In this document: positions 5,414 through 5,957 of the stretch, piece after piece | How positions within the stretch are numbered: the stretch's first letter is position 1 | Layout: every line of letters begins with the position of its first letter | Assembly: GCA_900556425.1 (NCBI GenBank) | Contig: USOR01000057.1 | Location: 1 to 5,957, forward strand | DNA from: an uncultured Coriobacteriaceae bacterium | GTDB taxonomy: Bacteria > Actinomycetota > Coriobacteriia > Coriobacteriales > QAMH01 | Direction of reading: 5' to 3' | Length of the DNA stretch: 5,957 nt | Position numbers and translations under genes: made by a program | The notes under the pieces: generated by a model | What the model saw: the letters and a program-made list of their open reading frames with translations, nothing else | What the model was told of the DNA's origin: nothing | Database searches by the model: none

Positions 5414-5896
5414 TTATAGATGCCTGATGATGTTGCGGAACTCTTCCTCTGCATCGCTCTTGGTGGCGGCGATGATGGTCTCGCCCGGATACAGCACCGT
5501 GTCGCCCGTGATCATCACGAACTCGTCATCGCGAATGACGGCGATGAGTTGCGTGTCATGCGAGAACGGGATATCCGCCACACGCACGCCGTCCTTGTGG
5601 CGCATCTTGGCGGGAAGCTTCGTCTCGACCATCACGATGTCGCCCTCGCGCAACGAGAACACCATGCGCATGTCGCCGACGATGGCCTCCTCCTCGACCA
5701 TGCGCGCGATGAGCTCAGTCGACGAGACGGGTTCGATACCCACCTCGTGGAAGATGCGACCATTCTTGGGGTTGTTGACGTTGGCGATGCAGCGCGGGAC
5801 GTTGAAGGCGGTCATGGCGATCTCGCAGGCCACCAGATTGGTCTCGTCATGGCCCATGAGCGCGACGAAGAGGTCGGCGTCATCGACACCGGCGTC
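5414..5896 (-). CDS. trkA: TrkA/KtrA-type potassium uptake regulatory subunit, 5' part missing
   Basis: About 160 residues of a cytoplasmic RCK protein that gates a Trk/Ktr potassium channel in response to nucleotides. What remains starts in the second half of the Rossmann-fold RCK_N domain (DAGVDDADLFVALMGHDETN), then the NVPRCIANVNNPKN and GIEPVSSTELIARMVEEE stretches. A complete RCK_C domain follows, from about VFSLREGD to the end, with the ITGDTVLYPGE segment. The N-terminal strand, the GxGxxG nucleotide-binding loop and the acidic residue after it are not present. A single-unit TrkA/KtrA is about 220 residues, so 60 or so are lost. The frame stays open to the window edge, but the bases beyond about 5896 do not encode TrkA-like sequence (see the adjacent fragment). 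An ATG at 5857 is internal to the domain and is not the true start. Its partner TrkH/KtrB is not in the window. Confidence 0.85.
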   Translation of the reverse strand, partial: DAGVDDADLFVALMGHDETNLVACEIAMTAFNVPRCIANVNNPKNGRIFHEVGIEPVSSTELIARMVEEEAIVGDMRMVFSLREGDIVMVETKLPAKMRHKDGVRVADIPFSHDTQLIAVIRDDEFVMITGDTVLYPGETIIAATKSDAEEEFRNIIRHL

Positions 5897-5957
5897 AACA
5901 AGGAAGAGTATCGCGAAGGCCTGCGCTATCTGAACAAGCTGTATTCTGAGGGCCTGA
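5897..5957 (+). CDS. Internal fragment of an extracellular solute-binding protein, probably foreign to this locus
   Basis: On the plus strand the last bases read NKEEYREGLRYLNKLYSEGL and stop at the first base of the next codon. This closely resembles a segment common in family 1 extracellular solute-binding lipoproteins of ABC sugar importers, where E-[FY]-R-E-G-L-x-Y-x-N-K-L-Y-x-E-G-L-I is frequent (recognised from memory, not searched). It runs opposite to, and directly abuts, the broken TrkA gene, with no start codon, signal or spacer. The likely explanation is a chimeric junction near 5890-5905. Only about 20 residues support the call, so the family is tentative. Confidence 0.5.

Noticed and set aside
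4935..5933. A 332-codon open frame on the plus strand spanning cpaB, the intergenic region and trkA
   Set aside because: It is antisense to two recognised genes; its VISSGAKRSREIS segment is the translation of the intergenic repeat.
1..5957. A novel multi-gene system, CRISPR array, RNA gene or mobile element
   Set aside because: All substantial coding sequence is accounted for by the Tad pilus operon and trkA. I saw no direct-repeat array, tRNA- or rRNA-like sequence, transposase or integrase.

Overview
This window carries the core of a Tad (tight adherence / Flp) pilus assembly operon, read entirely on the minus strand. The absence of secretin and outer-membrane Tad components in the visible part, moderately high GC and a compact cpaB-tadZ-tadA-tadB-tadC-pilin order point to a monoderm actinobacterium. 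A gut-type member of Coriobacteriia (Collinsella/Olsenella/Slackia-like) is my best guess, from protein style and a familiar intergenic repeat, but no taxonomic marker is present. The odd length and genes cut at both edges suggest a short, possibly metagenomic, contig.

Layout in the direction of transcription (high to low coordinates): a 5'-truncated TrkA/KtrA-type potassium-uptake regulator (5414-5896); an intergenic stretch (5184-5413) with a two-copy GTCATTTCGAGCGG-type repeat, a stem-loop with a UUCG tetraloop and a palindrome touching the first Shine-Dalgarno; cpaB/rcpC (4524-5183); tadZ/cpaE (3731-4522); tadA/cpaF (2391-3734); tadB (1657-2430); tadC (913-1656); the Flp major pilin (686-892); a 65-residue unnamed pilin-like protein (489-686); a TadE-like pseudopilin (32-505); and the first 35 bases of one more gene (1-35).

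The genes are very tightly packed. Junctions are 1-nt gap, 4-nt overlap, 40-nt overlap, abutting, 20-nt gap, 1-nt overlap, 17-nt overlap and 4-nt overlap, so the operon is probably translationally coupled. TadZ would localise the machine, the hexameric ATPase TadA would drive it, and TadB and TadC would form the inner-membrane platform that extracts processed pilins. Flp would form the fibre, with the two small G/Q-E proteins as minor pilins or pseudopilins. CpaB would act on the outer face of the membrane. The prepilin peptidase (TadV/CpaA) needed to process these pilins is not in the window.

The most unexpected observation is at the right edge. The last ~60 bases stop looking like TrkA and instead read on the plus strand as a fragment of an extracellular solute-binding lipoprotein, which suggests a chimeric junction (most likely assembly, less likely biological). 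I do not see a wholly new system here; the novelty is in the details of a known one.
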